From Azospirillum sp. 412522 (GTDB lineage: Bacteria; Pseudomonadota; Alphaproteobacteria; Azospirillales; Azospirillaceae): a stretch of DNA of 64,000 nt. The first letter of the stretch is position 1. Every line of letters starts with the position of its first letter. This document shows, one piece after another, positions 53,583 to 61,779 of the stretch. The position numbers and the translations under genes were made by a program. The DNA lies in contig NZ_RWIJ01000014.1 of the NCBI RefSeq assembly GCF_019805165.1, positions 1-64,000 on the forward strand, given 5' to 3'. The notes under the pieces are model-generated. The model was not told the origin of the DNA. It did not search any database and saw only the letters and a list, made by a program, of their open reading frames with translations.

Positions 53583-55829
53583 ATGGACATCCGCCAGCGC
53601 CTGCTCGCCGCCTTCGACCTGGAGCACAAGGACCATCTCTCGGCGATCCGTAACGCGCTCCGCGATGCGGAGGCGACGGGCGACGCACCGGACCTCGTCG
53701 ACATTCACCGGCGCGCCCACAGCCTGAAGGGCGCCGCCCGCGCCGTCGATCTGCCGGAGGTGGAGGCGATCTCCCACCGGCTGGAGGCCGCCATCATCGC
53801 GGTGCAGAAGGGGGAGATCGCGCTGGACGCCGCCAGCGTCGGCGTGGTCCGCCGGTCGCTCGATGCAATCGAGGATCTGGTGGCCTGGTCGCTCCAGGGC
53901 GGCGATGCGGTCGAGACGGCCGGGGTGCTGGCCGATCTCGACGCGCTGGCCGGGGACCGTGGCGGCGCTCCGCTTGCCGTCCCCACGGCGCCCGACCCGT
54001 CCCGTGCCGCCGAACGCCGGCCCCCCCGCCAGCGCGACCGCGCCGTCGACGCCGACTCCGCGGCCCTGGTCCGCATCGCGGCGCAAGGGCTGGAGCGTCT
54101 GTCGGAGACCGCCTCCGCCCTGCTGCCGGAGGTGGAGGCGCAGGCCGGGCTTGGCGAGCAGCTGCGCGCGATGCGCCAGGAATGGCGGGCGCTCGACCGG
54201 GCGTGGCGGCATCTGCGGGTGCAGATCGGCCGCGGCGCCCGGGCGGACAGCCGGACCGATACAGGCGGCGACACGCTCGATGGCCGCGGCGCGCTGCCCG
54301 CCCTGATGGCGTTCGAGCGGCGCTTCCGTGCGTTGGGCGGCGCGCTCGATGCCACGCACCGCAGCCATGACAGGCTGCTGTGGTCGATGCGGCGCTGGGG
54401 CGGCGGCTTCCAGCAGGACATGCGGCGCCTGCGCATGCTGCCGGCGGAAAACCAGTTGAGCGGCCTTGGCCGCATGGTCCGCGACATCAGCCGGGCCGAG
54501 GGCAAGGAGGTCGAGGTCGACGTCCGCGGGCTGGAGGTGGAGGCCGACCGCGCCGTCCTGCAGCGGTTGAAGGACCCGATCCTGCACATCGCCCGCAACG
54601 CCATCAGCCACGGCATCGAAACGCCGTCGGAGCGTCTGGCGCTCGGCAAGCGGCCCGCCGCGCGCGTCACGATTGCCGCGTCGGTGGAAGGCGCCCGCCT
54701 GCGGCTGCGCATCGAGGATGACGGGCGCGGGCTTGACCGCGGGGCGATCCTGCGCAAGGCGGCGGAACGCGGCCTGATCGACGCCGCAGAACTCTCGCAG
54801 GGCGGGGAGATGCCGCTCGAACGGCTGACCGAGTTCCTGTTCCATCCCGGCTTCTCCACCGCGTCCCACACCACCGAGCTGGCCGGGCGCGGCATGGGCC
54901 TCGCCATCGCACGGCGCGAGGTGGAGCGGCTCCAGGGCAACCTGACCATCACCGACCGCCCGGACGGCGGCACCGCCGTCACCATCGAGGTGCCGCTGAG
55001 CCTGCTCAGCCAGCGTCTGGTCTTCGTCGCCGTGCAGGACCAGATTTTGGCGATCCCTTCGGCCGACGTCGTCAGGCTGCGCGCCGCCAGCGCCGAGACG
55101 CTGTTCTCCGGCGTCGGCACGCCGATGATCCGCATCGGGGAGGACGAAATTCCCGTCACCTCGCTGGCCGCCCTGCTCGGCATGGAGGCGCCGGTGGTGC
55201 CCTCGGCGGAGCGCAGGCTGGCGCTGGTGGTGGTGCGGGCGGCGGACCGGCGGCTGGCGCTGGCGGTCGACCGCTTCGTCGCGACGCGGGAGACGGTCGT
55301 GACGGCGGCGGAGGAGACGGGTCTCGATTCCGGCCGCTATCTCGGCACCGTGCTGATGGACGACGGCGGGCCGGCGCTGGTGCTGAACATTTCCGGCCTG
55401 ATGCCGCTGCCCGGCAGCGCCCTGCCGGCTCCGGCACGTCCAGGGGAGGAGGTCACCCCTGCCCGGGCGCATATCCTGGTCGTCGATGACAGCATCACCA
55501 CCCGCACGCTGGAAAAGAGCATCCTCGAAGCCCATGGTTATCGGGTGACGCTGTGCGTGGACGGGCGCGAGGCCCTGGAGCGCCTTTCCGAAGGGATGGA
55601 GGTTGGCCTGATCATCAGCGACGTCGAGATGCCCAGGATGGACGGCTTCGCCCTGTTGCAGGCGGTGAAGGCGGACCGGCGGCTGGAGGAGATTCCGGTG
55701 ATCCTCGTCACCTCGCGCGCCAGCGACGAGGACCGCGAACGCGGCCTGCGGCTGGGCGCCGACGCCTACATCGTCAAGACGCGCTTCGACCAGAACGAGC
55801 TTCTGGCCGGCATCCGGCGGCTGCTGTGA
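53583..55829 (+). CDS. cheA: hybrid CheA kinase with C-terminal receiver
   Basis: 748 residues from ATG 53583 (CGGAG upstream). HPt about 1-115 with the phospho-His in HRRAHSLKGAARAV; a Pro/Arg-rich linker; dimer/kinase region with QQDMRRLRMLPAENQLSGLG, N-box DPILHIARNAISHGIETPSE, DDGRGLD, GRGMGLAIARREVERLQG; CheW-like regulatory domain about 475-620; receiver about 630-748 with HILVVDDSITTRTLEKSI, acceptor Asp in LIISDVEMPRMDG and Lys in YIVKTRFDQ. The built-in receiver is the WspE/FrzE layout. The stop overlaps the cheB GTG. Confidence 0.93.
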   Translation: MDIRQRLLAAFDLEHKDHLSAIRNALRDAEATGDAPDLVDIHRRAHSLKGAARAVDLPEVEAISHRLEAAIIAVQKGEIALDAASVGVVRRSLDAIEDLVAWSLQGGDAVETAGVLADLDALAGDRGGAPLAVPTAPDPSRAAERRPPRQRDRAVDADSAALVRIAAQGLERLSETASALLPEVEAQAGLGEQLRAMRQEWRALDRAWRHLRVQIGRGARADSRTDTGGDTLDGRGALPALMAFERRFRALGGALDATHRSHDRLLWSMRRWGGGFQQDMRRLRMLPAENQLSGLGRMVRDISRAEGKEVEVDVRGLEVEADRAVLQRLKDPILHIARNAISHGIETPSERLALGKRPAARVTIAASVEGARLRLRIEDDGRGLDRGAILRKAAERGLIDAAELSQGGEMPLERLTEFLFHPGFSTASHTTELAGRGMGLAIARREVERLQGNLTITDRPDGGTAVTIEVPLSLLSQRLVFVAVQDQILAIPSADVVRLRAASAETLFSGVGTPMIRIGEDEIPVTSLAALLGMEAPVVPSAERRLALVVVRAADRRLALAVDRFVATRETVVTAAEETGLDSGRYLGTVLMDDGGPALVLNISGLMPLPGSALPAPARPGEEVTPARAHILVVDDSITTRTLEKSILEAHGYRVTLCVDGREALERLSEGMEVGLIISDVEMPRMDGFALLQAVKADRRLEEIPVILVTSRASDEDRERGLRLGADAYIVKTRFDQNELLAGIRRLL

Positions 55830-56971
55830 GCGGGGCGGCGAACGGCGGATCCCACAACACCGGAAACCGCCGCATCCGTGTGCTGGTGGTCGAGGACAGC
55901 CCGGTCATCCAGCAGTTGCTGAGCCATGTCATCAGTGCCGATCCGCGGCTGGAGGTGGCCGGTATCGCCTCCAGCGGCGAGCAGGCGCTGCGCATGATCG
56001 AGCGGACCGCCCCCGACGTGGTGTCGCTCGACATCCGTCTGCCGGGCATCGACGGGTTCGAGGTGACCAGCCGTATCATGCGGCAGAACCCGCTGCCGAT
56101 CGTGGTGGTGGCGTCCGACGTGCGCGACCTCGACATCCCGATGCGGGCACTGCAGGCCGGCGCGCTGGCGGTGGTGGAGAAGCCGGGCAGCATGGCGCGT
56201 GCCGACTACCAGACGGTGGCGCACCATCTCTGCACCCAGCTGGTCATCATGAGCCAGGTGAAAGTCATCCGCCACCGCATCTCCGCACGTGGAGCCAAAC
56301 CTGCCGTCGGCCAGACCGCCGGCTCTCCCGCCGAGGCCTCCTCCCCGGACGGCCGGCTGCCGGAGGAGGCGGTGGCGGCCGATGGCCGGATCCGGCGCTT
56401 CCGTGCGCTCGGCCTCGTCGCGTCCACCGGCGGGCCGGCGGCGCTGTCCAGGATCCTCAAGGATCTCCCGACCGACTTTCCGTTGCCGGTCTTCGTGGTC
56501 CAGCATATGGGCGCACCGTTCATGGCCGGGTTCGCCAGCTGGCTCGGCACCGTCTCCGCGCTGCCGGTGCGGCTGGGCGAGGCGGGGCTGTCTCCGCGGC
56601 CGGGCACGGTCTATGTGGCGCCGGGGGACCGGCACATGCTGGTGGACGGCGCCACGCTGCACCTGTCGGCCGACCCGATGGTGTGCGGACAGCGTCCGTC
56701 CGGCGAGGTGCTGTTCCAGTCGATGGCCCGCGGCTATGGCGCGGCCGGCATCGGCGTGCTGTTGACCGGGATGGGCGAGGATGGCGGGAGGGGGTTGGTG
56801 GACATGCACAGGGCCGGGGCCTACACCATAGCCGAACACGCCTCCACGGCGGTGATCCACAGCATGCCGGGCACCGCGGTGCGGCTGGGCGGCGTAGTGG
56901 AGGAACTGCCTCTCGACCGGGTGGCCGGACGGCTGCTGCAACTGACCTCCGACGATAAGATGACGTCATGA
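55826..56971 (+). CDS. cheB: CheB protein-glutamate methylesterase
   Basis: 381 residues from GTG 55826 (GTGA overlap with cheA). Receiver about 12-130 with VLVVEDSPVIQQLL, Asp in VVSLDIRLPGIDG and Lys in AVVEKPGSMA. Catalytic domain about 185-375: Ser in GLVASTGGPAAL, His in VVQHMGAPFMAGFASW, Asp in GMGEDGGRGLVDMHRAGA. It removes receptor methyl esters opposite to CheR. Overlaps the next gene by 4 nt. Confidence 0.93.
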   Translation: MSGAANGGSHNTGNRRIRVLVVEDSPVIQQLLSHVISADPRLEVAGIASSGEQALRMIERTAPDVVSLDIRLPGIDGFEVTSRIMRQNPLPIVVVASDVRDLDIPMRALQAGALAVVEKPGSMARADYQTVAHHLCTQLVIMSQVKVIRHRISARGAKPAVGQTAGSPAEASSPDGRLPEEAVAADGRIRRFRALGLVASTGGPAALSRILKDLPTDFPLPVFVVQHMGAPFMAGFASWLGTVSALPVRLGEAGLSPRPGTVYVAPGDRHMLVDGATLHLSADPMVCGQRPSGEVLFQSMARGYGAAGIGVLLTGMGEDGGRGLVDMHRAGAYTIAEHASTAVIHSMPGTAVRLGGVVEELPLDRVAGRLLQLTSDDKMTS

Positions 56972-57735
56972 ACGGACTCCGCACCCTGGTTGTCATGGGT
57001 TCCCGGACGCAGGGGCTTCTGCTGAAGCTGCTGCTGGAGGAGCGCGGCGTCGAGACCGTCTGCGCCGACGGTGTGGAGTCCGCCCTGGCCGAGATCGCCG
57101 GCGGTCCGCGGGACCTGCTGATCGTCGAGGGCGACCTCGCCGGCCCGGCCGGCCTTGCCGAGCTGCGCGCGCGCAGCGACGCCACCGTCATGGTGTTGGG
57201 CCGTGGCGAGGGAGAGCAGGATCCCTCCGACCCGAAGGCGGTGGTGGAAACGGCCTGCGCGCTGATGGAGCGACGCGGCGCCCCGCCGACGGTGCCTGAG
57301 ATCTTCCGACGCGCCCGCATCCTGATCGTCGACGACAGCGCGACCTACCGCGAGTTCCTGCGGGCCGAACTGGAGCAGGAAGGCTGTGCCGTCACCGCCG
57401 CCCGCAACGCCGACGAGGCGGTGGCGGCGCTGGCCGGCGGCGGGCTGGACTGCGTCATTCTGGACTTGGTCATGCCGGGAACCAGCGGCACCCAGCTCTG
57501 CGAAAGATTCGACAGGTTCCGGCGTCAGCGAGGCCTGTTCTTCCAAATCGTCATCCTGACCAGCCAGGACGACGAGGAGCAACTGATGATAAGCCTGAAC
57601 GCGGGGGCCGATGATTTCGTCGGGAAAGGACAGACGATGGATGTCCTCAAGATCAGGCTGATGGCGCTTTTGCGCCGCAAATACTTTGTGGAGGATCATC
57701 TGATGCGGCTTCCGCGGCCTGCACCTTCCGCATAG
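56968..57735 (+). CDS. dual receiver protein (degenerate REC + functional REC)
   Basis: 255 residues. The first receiver-like domain (about 1-110) has lost the catalytic acids: the N-terminal pair is MG in LVVMGSRTQ and the acceptor site reads LLIVEGDLAG, with Glu where Asp is expected. The second (about 118-240) is complete: ILIVDDSATYREFL, Asp in VILDLVMPGTSG, Thr/Ser in ILTSQDDEE, Lys in DFVGKGQTMD. No output domain. It takes the operon position that WspR (REC-GGDEF) has in Wsp systems, so signalling probably passes on by protein contact or to the kinase next door. Confidence 0.86.
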   Translation: MNGLRTLVVMGSRTQGLLLKLLLEERGVETVCADGVESALAEIAGGPRDLLIVEGDLAGPAGLAELRARSDATVMVLGRGEGEQDPSDPKAVVETACALMERRGAPPTVPEIFRRARILIVDDSATYREFLRAELEQEGCAVTAARNADEAVAALAGGGLDCVILDLVMPGTSGTQLCERFDRFRRQRGLFFQIVILTSQDDEEQLMISLNAGADDFVGKGQTMDVLKIRLMALLRRKYFVEDHLMRLPRPAPSA

Positions 57736-57899
57736 GAGGGGAGTAGAGCCATCGTGTGATTTCGAAAGCCGGCTTGGCCGTTTATTCTCTGCGGGCTTTT
57801 CGAAACTGTCCGATGGTCCGACCGGTGCCGGTACCGCTTCCGATGGCGTTCAGCCTCCAACCCATCCACGAGACCCCGATCTCAAGAGACTCCGACGCT

Positions 57900-59480
57900 A
57901 TGCACCGATCTTCGGCCACCCCCATGTCCCCGACCGATCAGCGCTACCGCGAGTGTCTCGAGAATGCGCGGCGCGTCTGCGCGGCCGGAACGGTCCCGGC
58001 GATGCTGGTGATCGGTGGGCCGGAGATGGCCGCCGTCCGCTGCAACGAGGCGCTGGCTGTCCTGCTGAACCGTCCGCGCGCGGCCACCCGTGACGAGAGC
58101 GGGCCGACCCTGCTGCCCGGCGGCTGGACCAGCGTGGCGGAGACGCTGCGCCCCCTCTACCAGACGGACAGCCCGGCGCCGCCGCCCGACAGCGCCACGC
58201 TGCATCTGCCGACCGACCCGCCGCTCAGCCTGCGCGCCGCTCCTCTGCTGGTCGATGGTCGCGTGGTGGGGGTGCTGGCGACGGCGACGCTCGACGGAGC
58301 CATCGCCCGGATGGCGGAGACCATGCGGGCGGAGGTGGCGCGCACCACGGCGGCGCGTTCCCGCTTCCTGGCTTCGGCCAGCCACGATCTGCGCCAGCCC
58401 TTCCAGGCGATGCGGCTTTTCCTCGACGCCCTGACCACGCAGGTGGAGGGCAACGCGCGGGCGACGCGCACCGCCGGCATGCTGGCCAACGCGATGACGG
58501 CGGGGGAACAGCTCCTCAACGCGCTGCTCGACATCTCGACGCTAGATGCCGGCACGGTGGAGGCCGATATGCAGCCGGTGTCGCTCGACACCCTGCTGCA
58601 ATCGCTGGCCGAGGAATTCCGCCCGCAGGCGGAGGAGAAGGGCCTGCGCCTGCGCGTCCACATGCCCGTCCGGGCGGTCACCCGCAGCGATCCGGTGCTG
58701 CTGGGCCGGATCGTGCGCAACCTGCTGGCCAACGCCATCCGCTACACCCAGCGCGGCGGCATCCTGCTGGGATTGCGCAAGCGGGACGGACACTGGCGGA
58801 TCGAAGTATGGGATACCGGCTTCGGCATTCCCCAGGACAAGCTGGAGGTGATCTTCGACGAGTTCCACCAGCTGACCAACCCGTCCCGCGATCCCACGCG
58901 CGGCCTGGGGCTGGGGCTTGCCATCGTGCGGCGCCTGTCGGTTCTGCTGAATGCCCCGATCGACGTGCAGTCGCGCTCCGGCCGCGGCTCGGTCTTCGCC
59001 GTCACCGTGGAGCATCTGGGCGAGGACGAGGTGCCCGCCGACGCTCCGGCCGTGGCGGCTCCGGCCGACCACGGTGCCGTCGGCGCGCCGCTGGACGGCA
59101 TGCGCATCCTGGTGGTGGACGACGACAGCATGGTGCTGTCCGGCCTGCTGCTGACGCTGGAAAGCTGGGGCTGCGCTTTCGTCTCCGCATCGAACATGCG
59201 CGAGGTGTTCGCAGCCGTCGACGGGCTGGAGGGGCCGCCCGACGCCATCCTGACCGACCTGCGCCTGCCGGGGAAGGTGTCCGGCTTCGATGTCATCGAC
59301 CGCGTCCGCAAGCTGTTCAAGGCCGACATCCCGGCGGTGGTCCTGACCGGCGAGACCGCGCCCGAATCCCTGTTGGAGGGCCAGCGCCGCGGCTGTGCCT
59401 TCCTGCACAAGCCCCTGCATCCCGGCGATCTGCGCCGCGTGCTGGAGGAGGTGCGGCGGGACGGCGGGACGGCCTGTTAA
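57900..59480 (+). CDS. hybrid sensor histidine kinase (PAS-like - HisKA - HATPase - REC)
   Basis: 526 residues from ATG 57900; GTG 57756 and ATG 57924 are alternatives, and an AGGAGGGGAG near 57733-57742 may favour the earlier one. No membrane segment. N-terminal PAS-like region about 15-130, coiled linker, HisKA with His in SASHDLRQPFQAMRLF (about 162), HATPase with NLLANAIRYTQRGG and TRGLGLGLAIVRRL, receiver from about 400 with ILVVDDDSMVLSGLLL, Asp in AILTDLRLPGKVSG and Lys in FLHKPLHPGDL. It closes the chemosensory operon and may correspond to the hybrid kinase (CheS3) of the Rhodospirillum centenum Che3 cluster. Confidence 0.86.
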   Translation: MHRSSATPMSPTDQRYRECLENARRVCAAGTVPAMLVIGGPEMAAVRCNEALAVLLNRPRAATRDESGPTLLPGGWTSVAETLRPLYQTDSPAPPPDSATLHLPTDPPLSLRAAPLLVDGRVVGVLATATLDGAIARMAETMRAEVARTTAARSRFLASASHDLRQPFQAMRLFLDALTTQVEGNARATRTAGMLANAMTAGEQLLNALLDISTLDAGTVEADMQPVSLDTLLQSLAEEFRPQAEEKGLRLRVHMPVRAVTRSDPVLLGRIVRNLLANAIRYTQRGGILLGLRKRDGHWRIEVWDTGFGIPQDKLEVIFDEFHQLTNPSRDPTRGLGLGLAIVRRLSVLLNAPIDVQSRSGRGSVFAVTVEHLGEDEVPADAPAVAAPADHGAVGAPLDGMRILVVDDDSMVLSGLLLTLESWGCAFVSASNMREVFAAVDGLEGPPDAILTDLRLPGKVSGFDVIDRVRKLFKADIPAVVLTGETAPESLLEGQRRGCAFLHKPLHPGDLRRVLEEVRRDGGTAC

Positions 59481-59521
59481 GCGTCCTCCCCGCCAGCCGG
59501 CTTGACGCCGCTCGAACCGCT

Positions 59522-59536
59522 GCCAAGCCGCTTGGC
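59522..59536. terminator. short hairpin between convergent genes
   Basis: GCCAAG and CTTGGC form a 6-bp stem with a CCG loop, 42 bp after the kinase stop, between two convergent genes. No T-run; weak candidate. Confidence 0.3.
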
Positions 59537-59589
59537 GTGGGTATCGGCGTTCACCGTCTAATGATTGCCGTGCCCAATGATCGCCGTCG

Positions 59590-60204
59590 TCAAATCGAAT
59601 CCTGATCCCCTGTAAAGGACCGGACGAGCAGCCTCACCCGTTCCAGACGCGCGACCGGCCTTATCCGCTTCGTGCGTTCAAGCTCGGCCAGCCCATGCAG
59701 GGCCGCCCAGAACGTCTCGGTCGCGACAGCGTTGTCGTCATGAAATGGCGCCACGACGGACGCCAGGGCGCCAAAGGCTTCCCGCAGTTCCGGACCCGTA
59801 TCCTCTTCGGCGAAGCGCAACCCGGAGGGCAGGACGAACATCGCTTCGTAGAGCGCCGGATGGCCGAAGGCGAAGTGCAGATAAGCCGAGGCGGCGTTTT
59901 CGAGAGCCGCCCGCGCGTTGGCTGAATTGCCCGCCGCCGTCACCAGCACCGCTGTGAGCTCGCGGAAGCCCTCGACCGCGACCGCCGCCACGATCGCGTC
60001 CCTGTTCTTGAAATGCGAATAGAGCACGGGCTGGCTGTATTCGATCTCGTCGGCCAGGCGCCGAACCGTCACGGCGGCCCATCCCTCGCGCTCGGCGACC
60101 GCCCGCGCCACCGCCACGATGCGGACCTCGCGTTCGGCACGCTCTCTGCCCTTCCGCTCGGTGATCCCCAACGCCGCTCTCCCCGGACTGCGAATACGAA
60201 CCAT
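59590..60204 (-). CDS. TetR-family transcriptional regulator
   Basis: 204 residues. HTH about 25-75: RIVAVARAVAEREGWAAVTV, RRLADEIEYSQPVLYSHFKN, RDAIVAAVAVEGFREL. The C-terminal ligand domain with YLHFAFGHPALYEAMFVLPS and FWAALHGLAELERTKRI is the WHG-type arrangement of many proteobacterial TetR repressors. Divergent from the DUF4267 gene with a 57-bp gap that contains a palindrome within the promoter, so it most likely controls that gene and itself. Confidence 0.9.
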   Translation of the reverse strand: MVRIRSPGRAALGITERKGRERAEREVRIVAVARAVAEREGWAAVTVRRLADEIEYSQPVLYSHFKNRDAIVAAVAVEGFRELTAVLVTAAGNSANARAALENAASAYLHFAFGHPALYEAMFVLPSGLRFAEEDTGPELREAFGALASVVAPFHDDNAVATETFWAALHGLAELERTKRIRPVARLERVRLLVRSFTGDQDSI

Positions 60205-60212
60205 ATCTCAGC

Positions 60213-60240
60213 TTGAAAATATAGCATTGCTAGATTAAAT
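60213..60240 (+). promoter_or_regulatory. promoter and operator of the DUF4267 gene
   Basis: TTGAAA (60213-60218), 16-bp spacer, TTAAAT (60235-60240). The spacer holds the palindrome TAGCA-T-TGCTA (60222-60232), which extends with one mismatch to ATATAGCATTGCTAGAT. Position between divergent genes, one a TetR regulator, supports an operator. Confidence 0.58.
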
Positions 60241-60261
60241 ATCGACGCAATGGAGGCGGAC

Positions 60262-60642
60262 ATGCATCAATTCATTCTTGGAATGGCCATGCTTCTGGCC
60301 TTTGCGATCATCGTGATCGGAGCGCTGTATCTGACGCGGCCCAGAGCGATCGCCCGCGGCTTTGGCCTGCCGCTTCCCGAAGAGGGACCGAATGTCGAGT
60401 GGTGGCTCCGCCTGAAGGGCGTGCGCGACATCGCGTCCGGGCTGATCGTGCTGGCGGTCATGGCGTGGGTGGGCTCCCAGGCCGTCGGCCTTGTCCTGCT
60501 GGTGGCGGCCGTCATCCCCGTCGGCGACATGCTGATCGTTCTTGCCGGGAAGGGCCCGGTCGGGAGCGCCGTCGGCATCCACGGCTCGACCGCTCTTGTC
60601 ATGATCCTTGCCGCCGTTCCCCTGATCGCCGGCGCGGCGTGA
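60262..60642 (+). CDS. small DUF4267-type membrane protein
   Basis: 126 residues from ATG 60262, with GGAGG at a 5-nt gap; an ATG at 60250 lies at that SD and is less likely. Four hydrophobic segments: about 5-25 (GMAMLLAFAIIVIGALYLTR), 57-75 (DIASGLIVLAVMAWVGSQAV), 78-98 (LVLLVAAVIPVGDMLIVL) and 108-126 (STALVMILAAVPLIAGAA). The GFGLPLP, EWWLRLKGVRD and IPVGDML motifs are those of DUF4267 proteins. Function unknown; probably induced by the ligand of the adjacent TetR protein. Confidence 0.84.
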   Translation: MHQFILGMAMLLAFAIIVIGALYLTRPRAIARGFGLPLPEEGPNVEWWLRLKGVRDIASGLIVLAVMAWVGSQAVGLVLLVAAVIPVGDMLIVLAGKGPVGSAVGIHGSTALVMILAAVPLIAGAA

Positions 60643-60672
60643 ATTGATCTCGCCGCCCTGATCCTGCCTTCC

Positions 60673-61731
60673 TCAATCCCGCGGCGGGCTCTGCAGATAG
60701 AGCACCAGCAGCCGCACCAGGCTTTCCAGCGCGTCGGCGTGGATGCGCTCGTAGCCGTGCGAGGCGTCGATGCCGAAGCAGACCAGCGCCGTGCGGATGT
60801 CGTTGCCCGCCTCGATGGCGGATGCGCTGTCGCAGCGGTAATAGCGGAAGACGTCGCGCTGGTGCGGGATGTTCTGTGCCTGGCACAGCGCGATCAGCGA
60901 ATGGGTCAGCGCCATGTCGAAGGGGCCGGTGCTGTCGGCCATGGCGATGGTGACGCCGTATTCGCTGCTGTTCTGGCCGGGGGCGGTGGTGCCGTTGTCG
61001 ATCGTCACCATCTCCGCCACGTCCTGGTGCAGGATGGATGACGCGCCGGACCCGACCTCCTCGGAAATCGTGAACAGCAGGTGGCAATCGACGGGGAGGG
61101 CGGCCCCGGCGTCGACCACCGCCTTCGCCGCGCCCAGCATCACCGCCACCCCGGCCTTGTCGTCGAGATGGCGGGAGACGATGTAGCCGTTCTCCAGAAA
61201 TTCCGGCTGCGGGTCGATCGACACGATGTCGCCGATGTTGAAGCCGCGCTCCTCCAGGTCCCGCCGGTTGGCGACCGGGGCGTCGACGCGCAGTTCCACC
61301 TGCTGCCAGGTGACCGGCTGGGTGTCCACCTCCTTGTTGAAGGTGTGGCCCGACGCCTTCAGCGGCAGGATGGTGCCGCGCCAGGGGCCGCGGTCGGTCA
61401 GCACGGTGCAGCGCGCGCCTTCGGCGAAGCGGGACGACCAGTGGCCGATGGGCACCAGTTCCATCCGGCCATTGTCCTTCAGCATCTTCACCTGCGCGCC
61501 CAGCGTGTCGACATGGGCGACCAGCGCCCGGTCGGGGGTGGAGCGCACGCCCTTCAGGTCGGCGCGGATGGCGCCGCGCCGCGTCAGCTCATAGGGGATG
61601 CCCATCCGCTCCAGCTCGGCACAGCACAGCCGCACCACGTCGCCGGTGTGGCCGGTCGGGCTCGGCGTGGTCAGCAGCCGGTAAAGGATGTCGGTGACAT
61701 AGCCCATATCGACGGGCAGCGGCACGGCCAT
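60673..61731 (-). CDS. NAGGN-system M42 family peptidase
   Basis: 352 residues. M42/M20-type metallopeptidase pattern: metal His/Asp in RALVAHVDTLGAQVK, Asp in GYIVSRHLDDKAGVAVMLGA, catalytic Glu pair in LLFTISEEVGSGASS, Asp in TIDNGTTAPGQNSSEYG, and a late His in FGIDASHGYERI. This subfamily accompanies the N-acetylglutaminylglutamine amide genes, and here it lies 48 bp after the synthetase gene. Presumably it trims or recycles the dipeptide osmolyte. Confidence 0.88.
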   Translation of the reverse strand: MAVPLPVDMGYVTDILYRLLTTPSPTGHTGDVVRLCCAELERMGIPYELTRRGAIRADLKGVRSTPDRALVAHVDTLGAQVKMLKDNGRMELVPIGHWSSRFAEGARCTVLTDRGPWRGTILPLKASGHTFNKEVDTQPVTWQQVELRVDAPVANRRDLEERGFNIGDIVSIDPQPEFLENGYIVSRHLDDKAGVAVMLGAAKAVVDAGAALPVDCHLLFTISEEVGSGASSILHQDVAEMVTIDNGTTAPGQNSSEYGVTIAMADSTGPFDMALTHSLIALCQAQNIPHQRDVFRYYRCDSASAIEAGNDIRTALVCFGIDASHGYERIHADALESLVRLLVLYLQSPPRD

Positions 61732-61779
61732 GGTTGGATTTTCCTCCTGCTGAGGATGGGGACGAGGCGGGTGCCCGCC

